The notes under the pieces were generated by a model. It was given only the letters and a program-made list of their open reading frames with translations. It ran no database searches and was not told the DNA's origin. From contig CAVNZM010000001.1 of the NCBI GenBank assembly GCA_963693365.1, positions 15,562,001-15,626,000 of the forward strand: a DNA stretch of 64,000 nucleotides. The letters run 5' to 3'. The stretch comes from Amoebidium appalachense. Its lineage: Eukaryota > Ichthyosporea. Shown in pieces: positions 1-25,330 of this stretch (positions are counted from its first letter, which is position 1; each line of letters begins with the position of its first letter). The position numbers were made by a program, and so were the translations under genes.

Positions 1-182
1 GGGCACGACTTGCCCCTTGCATGTATGTTGATGCATTGCCGGGCATGGGGATGAAGCATGGCTGCTTGTATGAGTGATGTGCTTGCAATTTCCCAATGAA
101 GTAATGAATATTTGTAGCCAAACCCCCCCCTCCCCCCCTTCCCCCCACAAAAAGAAGAGAAGGAGAAGGAGAAGAAGAAAAA

Positions 183-183
183 T

Positions 184-244
<61 letters not shown>

Positions 245-409
245 GACAGCAAAGTGTAAGTCACCAGATGCACGTGCATCCGCATCCCTTGAGGTTGTTT
301 TTTTTCTTACCCTTCCGCAACATCACCCCAATCCTTTCGTCTTTCAATTCCGCCAGAGGGCTACCAACATACCACAACCACAACCACCTTCATTATCACG
401 TGGTCCCAT

Positions 410-481
<72 letters not shown>
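183..481. repeat. Two CA-dinucleotide microsatellites
   Basis: CA runs occupy about 183-243 and 411-481. The second ends at the acceptor of the first visible exon (cctacag at 481-487), so the repeat sits where a polypyrimidine tract would be. Between them (244-410) I see no exon. Confidence 0.95.
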
Positions 482-484
<3 letters not shown>

Positions 485-487
485 CAG

Positions 488-12864
<12,377 letters not shown>

Positions 12865-12908
12865 CACTTTTATGTCCGTGTAATACTGTACCTCCTCTTT
12901 TTTCAGCT

Positions 12909-12951
<43 letters not shown>

Positions 12952-12991
12952 CCCACCCACCCACCGGCGCCCCTCCTCCTTGTCGTCGTGT

Positions 12992-13022
<31 letters not shown>

Positions 13023-14833
13023 CCCCAATGCTTGTGCTGTTGGACTGCAAGAAATTTTAGGGGAAGGTTTCGTGGCGGGTGCGGGTGGGTGGGTGTGGTG
13101 ATGGTGGTGATGATTATGCGTGTGTTGTGTGTGTGTGTGTTGGGGGGGGGGGGGGGGGTTTCCTTGCATGAAATCATTTTGTTCATTGCGAATGATCGGG
13201 GCTGGTCGTTGCATGTACAAATGTAGGTTTCAAGAATAGATAGCTACGTTTCAGTTTATGATAGACTGGACGATATTGGCAGGAAAACTTGGTTTGTGTG
13301 GCTTATTGTTTAATTTATGTAGGTACAGTTCAATCATGTGCGCTCTTTATGAGGTGGTAGAAGCCTCTCATACAAAGACACACCGTGTTTCAGTGCAGAA
13401 TTGGTCTGAATGGGGGGGAGGGGGGAGGGGGGGGGGGGGGATGTTGTTAGATCGTGTGGCTGTATCAATCAATACTTTTTTAATGCAAAGAGTTTGACGA
13501 ACGTTTTTAACGGTTAGTTTGGTAGATATTTTAAAATAAACCTAATATAGAGCCAATGATTGATCATGAAGGGGTTCTATCTGGGGGATGATTATAAAAA
13601 TGAAGACATCGTGATGATGTCCGTCCCTGGCCGGTGTTCGGCCGGAATACCACCACGTTGTGTGCGTGTAGTGCATTCATTGTCACAGTGTGCGTGGTGC
13701 CATATGGGGATGTGCACGTGTGTGTGTGTGTGGAGAGTGTGTGTGTGTGTGTGTGTGTACGTGTGTGTGTGCGTGTGTGTTTGTCTCGTCCAAACTATTG
13801 TGTTGTGTCCGAAAGCCGGCACCTCAGAGCAGTAGCACAACCACGCTCTATTACTACTATTAAAATTTTCCTTTCACTTGCAACTCTGAGTCAGCAGAGG
13901 GTAATCACGATGTGCCGGGCCGGATCTATCTAGAGAGGTCAGGCCGCCATGATACAGTTGAGCATCACCATGGCAAGGACATGTGTGTCCCGTGCACACG
14001 TAAGTATGGCCATCGTTGTATGCACCGTGCATAGATGAGCCTTGCCAGCTCACATGGTGTCATGATCATTCAAAACAAGGCAAGAGCCACATCGGCAGAC
14101 ACGTGCACAATCACAGTCTGGCTGCGCACTTTTTGTTGTTAGTGGCGCCGAGCCAAGATCATATGGCTGCGCGAACCGGTACCGTTTGCAAATGTCCACA
14201 TGTGTACGCGCAAAGAGGAAATGACACGTGTTGAGGTTGTCATGATCTCTCCTGCCCGCACACATCCGAGCTCGAGAGTCGACTGGCCCCATTTTGAACT
14301 GGTACGTACGTTTCACGTTAATCAAAATAGATGGCGGTTGTCCTGGCGAACATGATGGTATGTACAGATGCATGCATGCATTATGAACACGCACAGGCAT
14401 CTTGATTCATAAATAAACTTAGAGCATCATAAAATGCATGTTGGTCGAGCATCAGCTTGGCCGGTTGGCACCGTCAAACTGTGTACAACGGCTGCCTGCA
14501 TCACGTGCATGCAGGCTGCGGAAACAGACGGCTTGACCACAGATCTAGACGGCATGCTGCCACAGTGCACGCACGGCCGTCGATCCATGTTGATGCGGCG
14601 CATTGCACTGTGCACACACAGGCAGTTGTGGTTGTCGAGTGCCTTGTGTTAATCCATATACAACATTGGATACTTTTACAGTGCAGAAATATTGCTTTTT
14701 TTAAGGTATATAAACCAACAAACACGGGTTTGCACTTGTAGCGTAGAAGGGTTCCATGCATGACACATTTGGTCATTGACTCATGCCATCGATCGGCGGG
14801 ACTCAGGACTCGCCAGACCATCAGTCCGTGTCA

Positions 14834-14918
14834 GCCAATCACGCGCAAGGTCGGTAGTGCCAAAAGGACCAATCAGCAGAGGTACCATAAAAATTTAGCG
14901 CGAGGGACGTTATGATTG
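14834..14918. promoter_or_regulatory. Cluster of CCAAT boxes
   Basis: CCAAT lies at 14834-14838 (agccaatcac) and 14869-14873 (gaccaatcag), and ATTGG at 14914-14918. The flanks match the usual NF-Y preference. The distance to the next gene start (16350) is large, so the target is uncertain; it may serve an unrecognised transcript. Confidence 0.45.
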
Positions 14919-15910
14919 GTCTGTTATGAACCATATACCAAATATGGGTTCACAAAACATTCCCAGAAGAACTGTGAAGGGCTTGGAAAAACCAGCGCGA
15001 TAAGGGTTTTGAATGACAATAATGCATAACAACATAATTATTCTTTTGTCCCCTTTGTTTGATATTCTCTTTGAATACAACCTTAAATCTGTTTTAGCTC
15101 TATTCAAGAGGCCAGCCCACAATATGGCAATATATACTGAATGAAGATGAACTGTTTGGCCCACAGCTCAGTGCAGGGGATCGCGGTGACGGGCCTGACG
15201 GCATCGTTTTGAGATCTGGGGGGGGGGGGTAAATACCTTGGTGTGAAGTGGCAGCCATCGACCTGGAAAAAAAAAATACGCATTAGATGTTAGAGAGTGC
15301 GGATTCTATAAAATAACAGATAAGCCTTATTATTCCTATCTTGTTGAGCAATTTTTATAGAGTTCATATGGCCTCTCCAGGAGTTGTAATACGCGCCACC
15401 CGCTGCGCATGCAGTGGCCGTTGGGCCGGCCGGCGCCAGCCCTTCTTGAATCATGGCTGGCCATGGCTGCCTGCAAGTATGAATTGATAAATCACTTTAA
15501 CTTATCTGTCTCCATTTCCTAGAAGCTTTCCATGTAAACATTGGATAATCTAGAAAGCAGAATATTAGCTTTTTTCCTGTAAAGTACTCCCTGTGCTTTG
15601 CAATACAAAGCAGTCGAGGGGTCGGATGCAAGCCTTGATAAATCTGGCTCAGATGCTCCACCAGTCAGAGCACAGCAGGCAGCCGGGTGGCTTGCAATTG
15701 TCAACAACGGCTGCTAGCGCCGTTTATATGACAACATGTGAATAACCAATATATACATATTACAATTTGAATAAATACAGATAACTAGCCAATACTAACA
15801 CATGAAGAGACCCATTTAGAAATAATTCTAACTGTGAAGACTTCAGACCAAGCTTGAAAGCCGACAGTCTGAGTAAGCCGGAATGTGGAGCGGAAAGCTG
15901 GCGAGCTGAT

Positions 15911-16028
15911 CCAATCGGCAAACACATGCTGATTACGACCGAGTGATTACGCTGATATGTAACCAATCAACAATTCTAATGGATAATGATAACAATAAAA
16001 ATAATATCCTTTCGAGCGGTGGTCCAAT
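15911..16028 (+). promoter_or_regulatory. CCAAT boxes upstream of the C2H2 gene
   Basis: CCAAT occurs at 15911-15915, 15963-15967 and 16024-16028, about 320-440 bp upstream of the ATG at 16350. The 40-60 bp spacing resembles the cluster upstream of the secreted-protein gene at 22.6 kb. There is no strong TATA box. Confidence 0.45.
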
Positions 16029-16349
16029 CGTATGCGCTACATTTCTGGAGGGTTTCAGCGTGTCTCCTGCACAGATGGGGCGCAATAAAAGCGTCGCCGC
16101 CATCTCGACCCGTGCATGAAGTGTTTTTCCCACCGTGACTGCCAGCACTCAGGAAAGTCAGACTTGAGTGTGAACCAGTCAGTGCGTGGTCAAAACAAAA
16201 CGAAAATCCACAAATGGGAGAGGTATAGAACGACAACGCACTTAGTGAGACATACACCGTACATATAACTGTACATACATTCAGTTTACTACAGTAAGAA
16301 AACGCAGCGAATATACGCGCAGGTTTGTAACCAAAAAAAAACCGACACA

Positions 16350-17660
16350 ATGGGTAGTGCAAGTCTTGATTCGTCGTGTGACCCACACTGGCAAAGCATC
16401 CAGGAGGCTGCAAGGAGAAGATTGCAGAGCGAAGGGGCCATGGCTATGGTTGAGTTTTTGTTGAAGGCACCGCCCCCAGCTGACGAGGCGTCAAACCTGC
16501 AAAGACCACGCAGGCGCCGAACATTTTCCGAGCTGGAAAGGGACTTTGTGTGCCCCCACGATGGATGCCAAAGGTGTGTTTCATTGCTAGGCCTGTAGGG
16601 ATGGGGGGAAGGGGGTGAGGGGTTGTGGGTTGGAGAAGGATGTGGGGAAGAAAGAAAATGAGGAAAACACTTAACGAAAGAAAAGCACTGTATTGATTTG
16701 TGTTATCGTTGGCAGAGGTAGGAAGACCAACTTGGTGTTGTATCGTACACGGGACAAGAAATTATTATGGCTTTTAATGGATGGTCTGTATGCTTGTTGC
16801 TCGTTTACTGTTAGATTTGCTGTCGTTTTCTGCGTGGAATTGAACAGAGGGGGGGAGGGGGGGGGGGGGGGGGGGGGGATGTCATCGAAAACATGAATTG
16901 AATCTAGGAGAGGTATCTAGGAGTTGGTAGGGGGAAGTACAGAGGAACAATGAATAACTGGGATCTCTTAGCACAAGAGTGCCCAAAGAAGAAATGATGA
17001 AGTAGATGAAAAGTGCTCGTGTGTTGAGTTTCTTCTTCCAAACCGCATTCACACTCGGATAGCATATGATGTGAACCTCGTGGTATCATGGCATCTGCAG
17101 AGACTTCCTTGCCTCTTTCAACCCGGTACTACTCAGTGATGCACCGTTGACACTCTTGTCCTATTTTTTACAGGTGCTATGCGTCCAAACACGCACTCCA
17201 ACAACACCTACGACTAAAACACGGTGCCAGGCAGTTGGAGTCGGTGCCCAAAAAGGCAACACAGTCAGCAGCCCGTCGCGAATTGGAGACTCTATCCGGC
17301 TCCTCCACCTCATTTTCTTTTTCGTCGCTCACCCCGCGCCCGCCCATGTTCTCATTGGCTGCGGATCACACGCCCCGGTCGCTGTTTGCCAGCCCCCCGA
17401 GCAGCCCGGACACGGATTCTGTCGATTTTTCCACCGGCTCGTTCTCCTCTGACCAGCTCCTAGAATCTTCTCTCTTGGACCAGTATTCCACGTGGGCACA
17501 AACACCTGGGCCCCACCACCCAATCAAAATGGAGTATGAATATCCGGTGGACGTGTATTGCTGGTCAACGGCCCCAATCGCACCGGAATTTCAAATTCCG
17601 GATTCAAGTGTTCTGGAGCTGCTAACGATGGAACTGCAGGACTTGATAAACAACGTGTAG
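16350..17660 (+). CDS. Single-C2H2 zinc-finger protein, probable transcription factor (complete, 2 exons)
   Basis: Exons 16350-16573 and 17174-17660 (TAG) give 236 residues. The intron has gtgtgt and cag ends and splits an Arg codon inside the finger. The finger reads FVCPHDGCQRCYASKHALQQ then HLRLKHG, with C68, C73, H86 and H91 (C-x4-C-x12-H-x4-H). Just before it is a basic patch (PRRRRT, about 53-58) that could be a nuclear localisation signal. The C-terminal 140 residues are Ser/Pro-rich and acidic (SPPSSPDTDSVDFSTGSF) and end in ELLTMELQDLINNV, a hydrophobic-acidic helix of the kind found in activation domains. The start was chosen because the context is good (cacaATGG) and the frame opens there. 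The family suggests a nuclear DNA-binding regulator; its targets cannot be inferred. Confidence 0.88.
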
Positions 17661-18677
17661 CCTCCCCCCAGCGAGATAAATGTAGAGTTGAAAATTTGAG
17701 ATTTACAGCTGAAATTTACGACTGTTAATAGCGATTGAATGCAATATAAGCCTTTAGTGTTGTTCGATCAGTGTTTGCTGGCATGCTGGCGTGTAATATA
17801 TATGTGATCAAGATGTGATGAAGTATCGGTATGAAAAGGCCGCTGGCCGGTCTAAACTTACTTTTTCTTTGCCCCTGACTTGATTTGCTTTCTTTTTGCC
17901 TTGGTGGTGTTTGCGCAGTTGTTGTTTCCTTTTGCTGATTTTTCGAACACCATTTGTTCTCGTTCTTCATAGCACTGTGATACATACAGACAGTACATAT
18001 ATGTAGTATGCTTTCAAGATGTTCATACATTTTAGCACTACTTAGTTCACTACTCGGATGAACCAGAAATCCGTTTTTTTGCTGCTTATAATACCTGAAT
18101 GCATGGGAATCACTTTGCCCCTTTTCACATGGCCAGTGGCTATGGAACCTTCGATATCTGACACTTGTGATCTAGAATAGTCTGTGGTGGGCATATAATT
18201 CCGTGATCATTTGATACTGCTCACCACTGCCACATAGGAAATATAAACTTATAAGAAATATATAAAATATAACAATTCCTAGATTTGGGAATAATCGAGA
18301 ATAAACGTGTGACAAATATCTGAGTCGTGTCAGATGATTGTTGCATACATGGAAGTGGCCTCAAGGGGGGGGGGGGGGGGGGATGTGATCAGCGGGGTGT
18401 TGATGTTGTCTGGTAAGGAGGTACATGCTGTCAGCGGTTTTGCTACCATCATCAAAGTTTACAGCTCTACATGCTTGAATGGAATGGCAGTCTGGCTGCA
18501 GTGTATATGTCGTATGTTTGTGTGTGTACGTGTACGCCGTGCGCCTGAACGCATGCCTCCGTACGTGGGTTCGTGTGCATAAACCACGTGTGTGTGTTCC
18601 CCGTGTGTGCATATGTGTGCGTGTTCATTTGCATGTGCATGTGCATTTGCGTGTGCGTGTGCGTGTGCGTGTGCATT

Positions 18678-18708
<31 letters not shown>

Positions 18709-19490
18709 CTGTGTGTGCGCGTGCGCATGGGTGTTTGCATGGGTGCCGGGTAAGCAAATTGTACCCGAGTGTGCCCGTCCGTCTTCATGTACGTGTACCA
18801 ATTCGTGTTTTCCAATTAGTAAATGTCAAGCCATGTACGCACACACACACACATACACGCACGCGCGCGCGCACATACACACACACACATGCACACACAC
18901 ACACACAAACACAAACACACACGCACAGTGCAATATGTTCGACACGTGTTTTCTTGCCAACTGCAGGTGAATTCATTTCTGTGTGCCTACCGAAAAGGGT
19001 GGGGGGAAAGGGTGGGGGGACGGTTTATTTACGAGAATTCAATTAGTAAGGAAAGTACTTCACCTGCGAAATGTGACATGATACGATTCCGAAAGAGATC
19101 GTGCAGCCACAACCCCCCCCCCCCCCCCTCCCCCCCCACACACACACACACGCCACCCCCTCTTCCCCGGCCCCCCCATGTACTCTGCTTAGGTGCTGCA
19201 GTGCACTCACGGTATGTTTGTTTTTATGCTCAAATTTTAGTCTGTTACAACTTTTACCAATTCTATGCAAAAGTTTCTTTCTTGTCATGCAGTTTTACCG
19301 CATAACACGGTTGCCCCCGAGGCCCCCCCTCTCCCCTCCCCCCTCCCCCTTGGTCCTTCTGTGTAATGTGTAATTTTTTGGTTTTCTTGCATGAGTACTT
19401 GTGTGCGAGTTTCAACGGTGTGTGTGTGTGTGTGTACATGTGTATATCGATATGTGTGTGTGGTGGTGATGGTGGTGGTGGTGGTGGTGG

Positions 19491-19491
19491 T

Positions 19492-19552
<61 letters not shown>
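19491..19552. repeat. Poly-G tract, about 62 bp, preceded by GTG repeats
   Basis: A run of ggt/ggtg trinucleotides (19465-19490) passes into an uninterrupted G run. The same transition from GTG repeat to poly-G recurs near 36050, 43200 and 47290. Confidence 0.93.
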
Positions 19553-19553
<1 letters not shown>

Positions 19554-19900
19554 TGGAGGGGATGTGGGGAGAGATGGTGGTGGGATGATGGGGGGTAGGG
19601 AGAGGTGGGGGGAGGGGTATTGTGGGGTGAATAAGCTCGAGACACTTTCGGATGCTTTAAGTGTGTCGATGAGGAGGGATAGTGGATGTTTCAAAACTTT
19701 AAGTTAAACTTAAAACTTAAAGCCTTAAAGTTTAGGTTAATGGTACCCAGCCACCAACATCGCTTTGAGACCACTTTGCAAGTGCAAATAGAGAGATGAA
19801 AGTGAAGGCGAAACTTGCTTTAAAGATTCATCAAAACTTATCACACAAGTAACGTTCATATCTTCTTGAAGAGAATAGGAAACCTTCGGGGTGGGAGGGT

Positions 19901-19931
<31 letters not shown>

Positions 19932-20039
19932 GGGGGGGTAGCTTTTTTTTTTTTTTGGAAAGGGTGGTTGGGGAGGGGGGGGGTTGGGGGCGGGGGGGGG
20001 GGGGGGGGGGGGTGTTTGGTGTCGATACATGTACGTGAT

Positions 20040-20083
<44 letters not shown>

Positions 20084-20702
20084 TCACCAATGGCTGTTCG
20101 GGGCTATGCATGGTGCAACCGCCTCTGACCATTTGTTTGTTTCGGTGTGGTGCAACCTTAGTATCTTTTTTCATAAATATAAGCAGTCGATCGGCAAGGG
20201 TTATAGATTCTACCCACGCTGGGGCTAGGATGACGCACACTTGGGGAGAGGCTCCTGGGGAGGGAGTCTTGTGTTTTCATGCTCCATGCGTCTCTTCTCG
20301 AGGCTGTATGTAAGCTTTAATTTAGACTAGCAAAAATATCGATAAATTGTTTTAGGATATGAGGGTAGTAGGAGTTGTTTTTCTTCTTTTCATTTTTATT
20401 TGTTGTTGTTGTTGTTTTTTTTTTTTTTTGGGGGGGGGGGGGGAGGGGATAAATGCGGAACATGTTGAGGCTCTCTGGATTCCGGCAATTAAGAATTACA
20501 ATTCGACTTGGTGATTGGTTTTCACTTAAGTGACCCTTAAAACTTTAAGTCCCTTGAATTCTAGTTACTGACTTGCTGGTTGGTCGACAAAGAAAGTGGT
20601 TGCACTGGTCTGATGTGCTTGAGTGGAAGTCCTCGGTTATCGTATCTCCGGTGGTTTTGTGTGTGTGTATTGGTGTGTATGAGATGTGTGCTTCTTTGTT
20701 TG

Positions 20703-20708
<6 letters not shown>

Positions 20709-20796
<88 letters not shown>

Positions 20797-21041
20797 TGTG
20801 TTTGTGTGTGTGTGCACTCGCGTGTGCACGCACGTGTGTCTTTGTGTATTTGTGTGTATGCCGTTCCTGTGTGCATGTGTGTGTGTGTGTCTTTCTGTGT
20901 GTGTGTGTGTGTGTGTGTCTTTCTGTGTGTGTGTGTGTGTGTTTGTCCTCTGTGCTTGCGTGTCCTCTGTGTGCGCGTCAGTGTATCTTTCTGTGTTTGT
21001 GTGTGTATGTGTGTGTATATGTGTGTGTGTGACTGTGTGTG

Positions 21042-21097
<56 letters not shown>

Positions 21098-21150
21098 TGT
21101 GTGTGCGTGTTTGTGTGTGTGTGTGTGTGTGTTTGTGCCTGTATGTGTGC
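20709..21150. repeat. Large GT microsatellite block
   Basis: A nearly pure GT run at 20709-20790 is followed by interrupted GT with tttc, cctc and gcgc variants to about 21150. All open frames across it read as Cys-Val or His-Thr repeats and are not genes. Confidence 0.95.
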
Positions 21151-21245
21151 TTATGTGTGTGCGTGCGCGTGTGCGTGCTTTGTGTGCGTACGTGCATGTT
21201 TGCAATTGAGTGTTTGGGGGGAAGGGGGCAGAGAAGGGCGGAGGC

Positions 21246-21276
<31 letters not shown>

Positions 21277-21417
21277 GGGGGGAAATATCGTGTATTATAT
21301 CTACCCTTTCCTCCACCCCCCCCCCCCCCCCCCCCACCCCCCCCCCCACCCCATCGAACATCCATTCACATACCCCATGACACTAGAGTACTTACGCAGG
21401 CTCTACAAACCCCTACC

Positions 21418-21419
<2 letters not shown>

Positions 21420-21487
<68 letters not shown>

Positions 21488-21680
21488 GCACACACACACA
21501 CACACGCACGCACGCACACACGCACACACGCACACACGCACACATGCACGCACGCACGCACGCACGCACGCACACACGCACGCGCCCACGCACGCACACA
21601 CACATGCACGCACACACACGCACACGCACACACACAAACACGCGCGCGCGCGCATACACACACACCCGCACACACACATC
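21420..21680. repeat. CA and GCAC microsatellite block
   Basis: A CA run at about 21420-21482 is followed by mixed CA, CGCA and GCAC repeats to 21680. Confidence 0.94.
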
Positions 21681-22189
21681 AGATACTCCGCATTGATCAT
21701 TGCTGTTTTGACGCTCGCCTTTGTGAACGCTGAACGTTCAAGATCCTTCACTAACTTTTCGAGAGGCTACAAACACGTCCTTTTTTTCAACAGTGGCAAC
21801 ACTGACGTGCAAAAACTGCAAAAAAAAACCATCCATCATTCGTGTTATGCAACGTATGTATACAATAACTATCGAAGTATCTTGGATATATCCAGGGACG
21901 GACATACTTTCTTCCAGATATCTGGCTTTTATTTCTTCGCATGCGTACATGCAAAGCTGCCGCGCAGCTGCAGCTCTAGCTAGCTATATAGCCATCGGTA
22001 CCGCAATACTGTATCTTTGCCAAGTCATATCCGAAGTCTCCTTACTTATGAGCTTCAGCGATATTGAGGTGTATAGAAATTATACAATAGTGGTCACATG
22101 ATGTACATACTCTAAAATGAAACTAAAAACAAACTCAAACTGTAATGATATACTGTACAGGTCATGAGCAGGATTCACTCTGCCGAACG

Positions 22190-22624
22190 TTAACCATCCA
22201 AAACCTCCTTGCGAGCATTAGATTTCAGTCGCTCTATTCTTGTAGTTTTCTTTCCTGCCAGATTCTTACACAACGGGGTCTGGGCGGTTGGCACAATCAG
22301 GCACACACCCGGGCTCCCCTCCCGCCTGCTTACATCTCTGCTCGCAGAAGGCCTTGCAGCGATATTTGCAGTCGATGCGCCCCCCTGGTCGTTGTATCGG
22401 CGAAAACACGGCGCAAGGCACTCGTTGTCGATCCAGTCGATCCACGGTTTGTCTGGTTGCGCGTTCCGTGCGTACACGTGCGTGGCGTGTGCCTGCACAC
22501 GACCATCATCAGTTGCAATGATACCCGAAGACACATCTGAAAAGGACTGAATAGATGCTGCTGAAACGCAAAGAGCGCTTGTGGCAGCTGCCAGAAGCAC
22601 GGTATAAGTGATTCCTAGAGCCAT
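22190..22624 (-). CDS. Small secreted protein; downstream C-x3-C array lies in another frame
   Basis: The ATG at 22624-22622 opens a 144-codon frame to a stop at 22190. Residues 1-23 are a clear signal peptide (MALGITYTVLLAAATSALC followed by VSAA). The mature part runs to about residue 83 (DWIDNECLAPCFRRYN). After a run of six G on the coding strand, at about 22378-22383, the open frame loses any protein-like character. The frame in which CGC follows the G run instead reads C-x3-C-x3-C-x3-C, then 8 residues and C-x3-C, stopping at 22266-22268. The switch suggests a one-base change in the G run, either real or a sequencing error. A TATA box and CCAAT boxes lie upstream, so the gene is probably expressed. 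Twin C-x3-C motifs occur in helical-hairpin peptides; the function here is not known. Confidence 0.65.
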   Translation of the reverse strand: MALGITYTVLLAAATSALCVSAASIQSFSDVSSGIIATDDGRVQAHATHVYARNAQPDKPWIDWIDNECLAPCFRRYNDQGGASTANIAARPSASRDVSRREGSPGVCLIVPTAQTPLCKNLAGKKTTRIERLKSNARKEVLDG

Positions 22625-22743
22625 TTTTATGTGTAGAAAATGTAGATTTGTTGGGTAGGGAGTGCTGGGCTGGGCGGTTTTGTGTGGTTGTTGTGTGTTC
22701 AAATCAAACAGCTGTTTTGGAGCTTCACACTGAACCCGAGGTG

Positions 22744-22751
22744 TTTATATA
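22744..22751 (-). promoter_or_regulatory. TATA box of the secreted-protein gene
   Basis: On the minus strand the sequence reads TATATAAA, about 120 bp upstream of the ATG at 22624. The CCAAT boxes at 22775-22852 lie just beyond it, the usual order for a strong RNA polymerase II promoter. Confidence 0.6.
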
Positions 22752-22774
22752 CCTGACTAGATCAACAGAGCCAG

Positions 22775-22852
22775 CCAATGAAAATATCAGAATGCATGTT
22801 AGCCAATCAGAAGATCCGTCATCTTTTTTTGGTCATCCGCACAACAGCCAAT
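22775..22852 (-). promoter_or_regulatory. Three CCAAT boxes upstream of the secreted-protein gene
   Basis: CCAAT (plus-strand orientation) lies at 22775-22779, 22803-22807 and 22848-22852, each preceded by AG, as in agccaatcag. They are 24-108 bp upstream of the TATA box and probably bind an NF-Y-type factor. Confidence 0.55.
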
Positions 22853-23418
22853 CTTATTTATCCATTTTATCACCGGTATGTAACACAGTAAATTACACAC
22901 CCTGGTATGGAAGCACTGCTTCAATTACTAAGTTTTGTATCAAACTTTCTGAGGAATACATATTTGGGAAAGCGCCCCGCCCACCACTACCATGCAGCAA
23001 ATATTGCACCCGCTGTTTGTCGTTTCAAAGGTGATGTGCAAGTCTTCAGCAAATAATGTAGCCCTGGATGCGGGCAGAGTTCCCACTCTGAACTCTTTTC
23101 TGAACTTCCAAACAGCCAAGAGTCTCAAGAGGTGAACAAAGCCATGTCCAAAGCCGTCACCCTCAGAGCTGTGACGGTGGTGTTTTTTGATCTCGAGTGT
23201 TAAAGTGCCCAATTACAAGGTGAATTTTCCGTCTTCAAAGAGGCATAAATGTCCAAAAACACCTCCTCCCGGCATTTCCCCTCTGTAGGTATCCCCCCCC
23301 CCCCCCCCCCCCCCCCCTCCCTCCTTTCCCCGGGGCAAAGGCCCAGGCCCTTTCCAGGGGGTCTCTGTATGTATATATATCGCCCACCACCCTCGCTTCC
23401 CCGCTGGGTTTGCGTGCA

Positions 23419-23457
<39 letters not shown>

Positions 23458-23553
23458 ATGTGCTTGTGTGTGCACGTGCGTGCATGCGTGCGTGCGTGAG
23501 TGTGTGTGCGTATGTGCGTGCGTGCGTAGCGTGTTTTTGTGTGTGTTCACGTC

Positions 23554-23828
<275 letters not shown>

Positions 23829-24042
23829 GTGCGCTTGCGTGCGTGCGTGCGTGCGTGCGTGCGACCGTGCGTGTGCGCTTGCGTGCGTGTGTGTGTGTGT
23901 GCGTGAGACCGTGCGTGCGTGCGTGCATTTGGGTATGTACTAAACCACTTAAGCATAATTGTTTTCCTTGCTGTTCGGCGTGATTTTTGGCTCGTTTTAC
24001 TCGAAGGGTGGGCGAGCGGAACAAAATACGGTGATGGTGTGT

Positions 24043-24087
<45 letters not shown>

Positions 24088-24710
24088 AGATTCAAACGTT
24101 TTATGCCACCTGTAGAGATGGATGTAACCATAAAAATGAAAGAATATATTTACAGCCACTGCCGATACCATACTTCCCCCCTCCCCCCCCCCCCCTCCCC
24201 CCCTTTCCCCTCTCCCCTGTTCCCCCCCCCCCCCCCCCCTCCCCTCCCCCAGCACCCGGGCGGAGGAGATATCCTCTTCTTGTTTTGTATATTTGCGAGC
24301 CGTGGGTGTGTTTTCGTTCTTAAGGTCATATCACTCCTATTATTGTCACCAGAGGTTACCCTTTGCTGTAGTTACAAGGCCGAACGGATGGATTGTGCCA
24401 TGGTCAACAGACTATTTCCCCACATCCTCCAACCCGGCCCTCAGGGCAACTCTCTTCACCGCGTGCACGGTGCACGTGTGTGTGTCTGCCATTATATAGG
24501 ACATACCAGGGCCGTAGTGTTTCGAATGGGGGATGCTGAACGTGAAAATCGAAGGGGCCAACCGCATCGGCCGAGTCAACTTGCTCCGAGCAGGAAAACT
24601 CTGCAAAAAGCAGAACTATTTTGCTATGTTGGTTGTGCTGCCGGAGAAGGCGTGTACAATGTGTGCAACGGGGTGGGTGCGCGCGCGCACGTGTGTGTGT
24701 TTTTGTCACT

Positions 24711-24712
<2 letters not shown>

Positions 24713-24786
<74 letters not shown>
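24713..24786. repeat. GT microsatellite, about 74 bp
   Basis: A nearly pure GT run, followed by interrupted GT and CGTG sequence to about 24895. Confidence 0.95.
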
Positions 24787-24791
<5 letters not shown>

Positions 24792-25094
24792 CGTGCGTGC
24801 GCGCAAGTGTGCGTGTGTGTGCGTGTCTTTGCGAGTCTGTGTGTGTGTATGTGCGTGTGTGTGTGTGTGCGTGTGTGTGTGTGTGTGCTTGCGCACACGT
24901 GGGTGCGCGTGCATGTACATGTTCAATATAATGTCTGCGTCTTTTTAGGGAAGGGGAAGAGGGGGGGGAGGGGGGGGGAGAATATGCTCGAAGAGAATGG
25001 TTCGGCACGGGATCCGAGGGGGAAAAGCCTTGGAGGCAAGGTGGGGGGGGGAGGGGGGGGGGAGAATGAAGGGGTTGGGCCTGAGGGGGAGGGG

Positions 25095-25126
<32 letters not shown>

Positions 25127-25281
25127 AGACAGGGCGGCCGGCTTTCCTGTACTGCTGCTAGTAAGCGAAAAGAGACACCGACACACACACTTCTCCCTCT
25201 CCTCTCCCTCTCCCCTCCAAAAAAAAAAAAAGAAAGAAAAAAGAAAAAACAAGAAAGAAAGAAAGAAAGAAAACACACACA

Positions 25282-25330
<49 letters not shown>

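Larger units (their letters stand above)
12865..16349. other. Intergenic region between the SNF2/ARID gene and the C2H2 gene
   Basis: No convincing exon is visible. The left part holds poly-C, poly-T and poly-G tracts (12910-13160) and GT runs near 13720-13790. From about 13800 to 16300 the DNA is unusually free of simple repeats and looks like ordinary unique sequence, with several CCAAT boxes. The few open frames here lack splice signals or domain patterns and were not annotated. Confidence 0.6.
17661..22189. other. Intergenic region, no gene recognised
   Basis: The part from 17661 to about 18340 is AT-rich unique sequence and probably includes the 3' UTR of the C2H2 gene. Beyond that are GT/GC-rich runs (18580-18710), CA runs (18840-18930), poly-G (19491-19552, 20041-20082), a long GT block (20709-21150) and a CA block (21420-21680). 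At 19690-19740 and 20530-20560 there are AT-rich motifs sharing aaaactttaagt. I see no supported exon on either strand. Confidence 0.6.

Noticed and set aside
20573-21733. Very long open frames reading Cys-Val, His-Thr or Pro repeats (also at 23.2-24.3, 24.6-25.5 and 55.2-55.9 kb)
   Set aside because: They are translations of GT/CA, GTGC and poly-C/G repeats, are open on both strands, and have no domain or splice evidence.
22940-23212. Minus-strand frame upstream of the secreted-protein gene
   Set aside because: No splice or promoter support and no recognisable domain; composition is compatible with chance.
24330-24660. Overlapping open frames on both strands in unique sequence
   Set aside because: No start context, paired splice sites or recognisable domain; possibly a mobile-element remnant, but not supportable.
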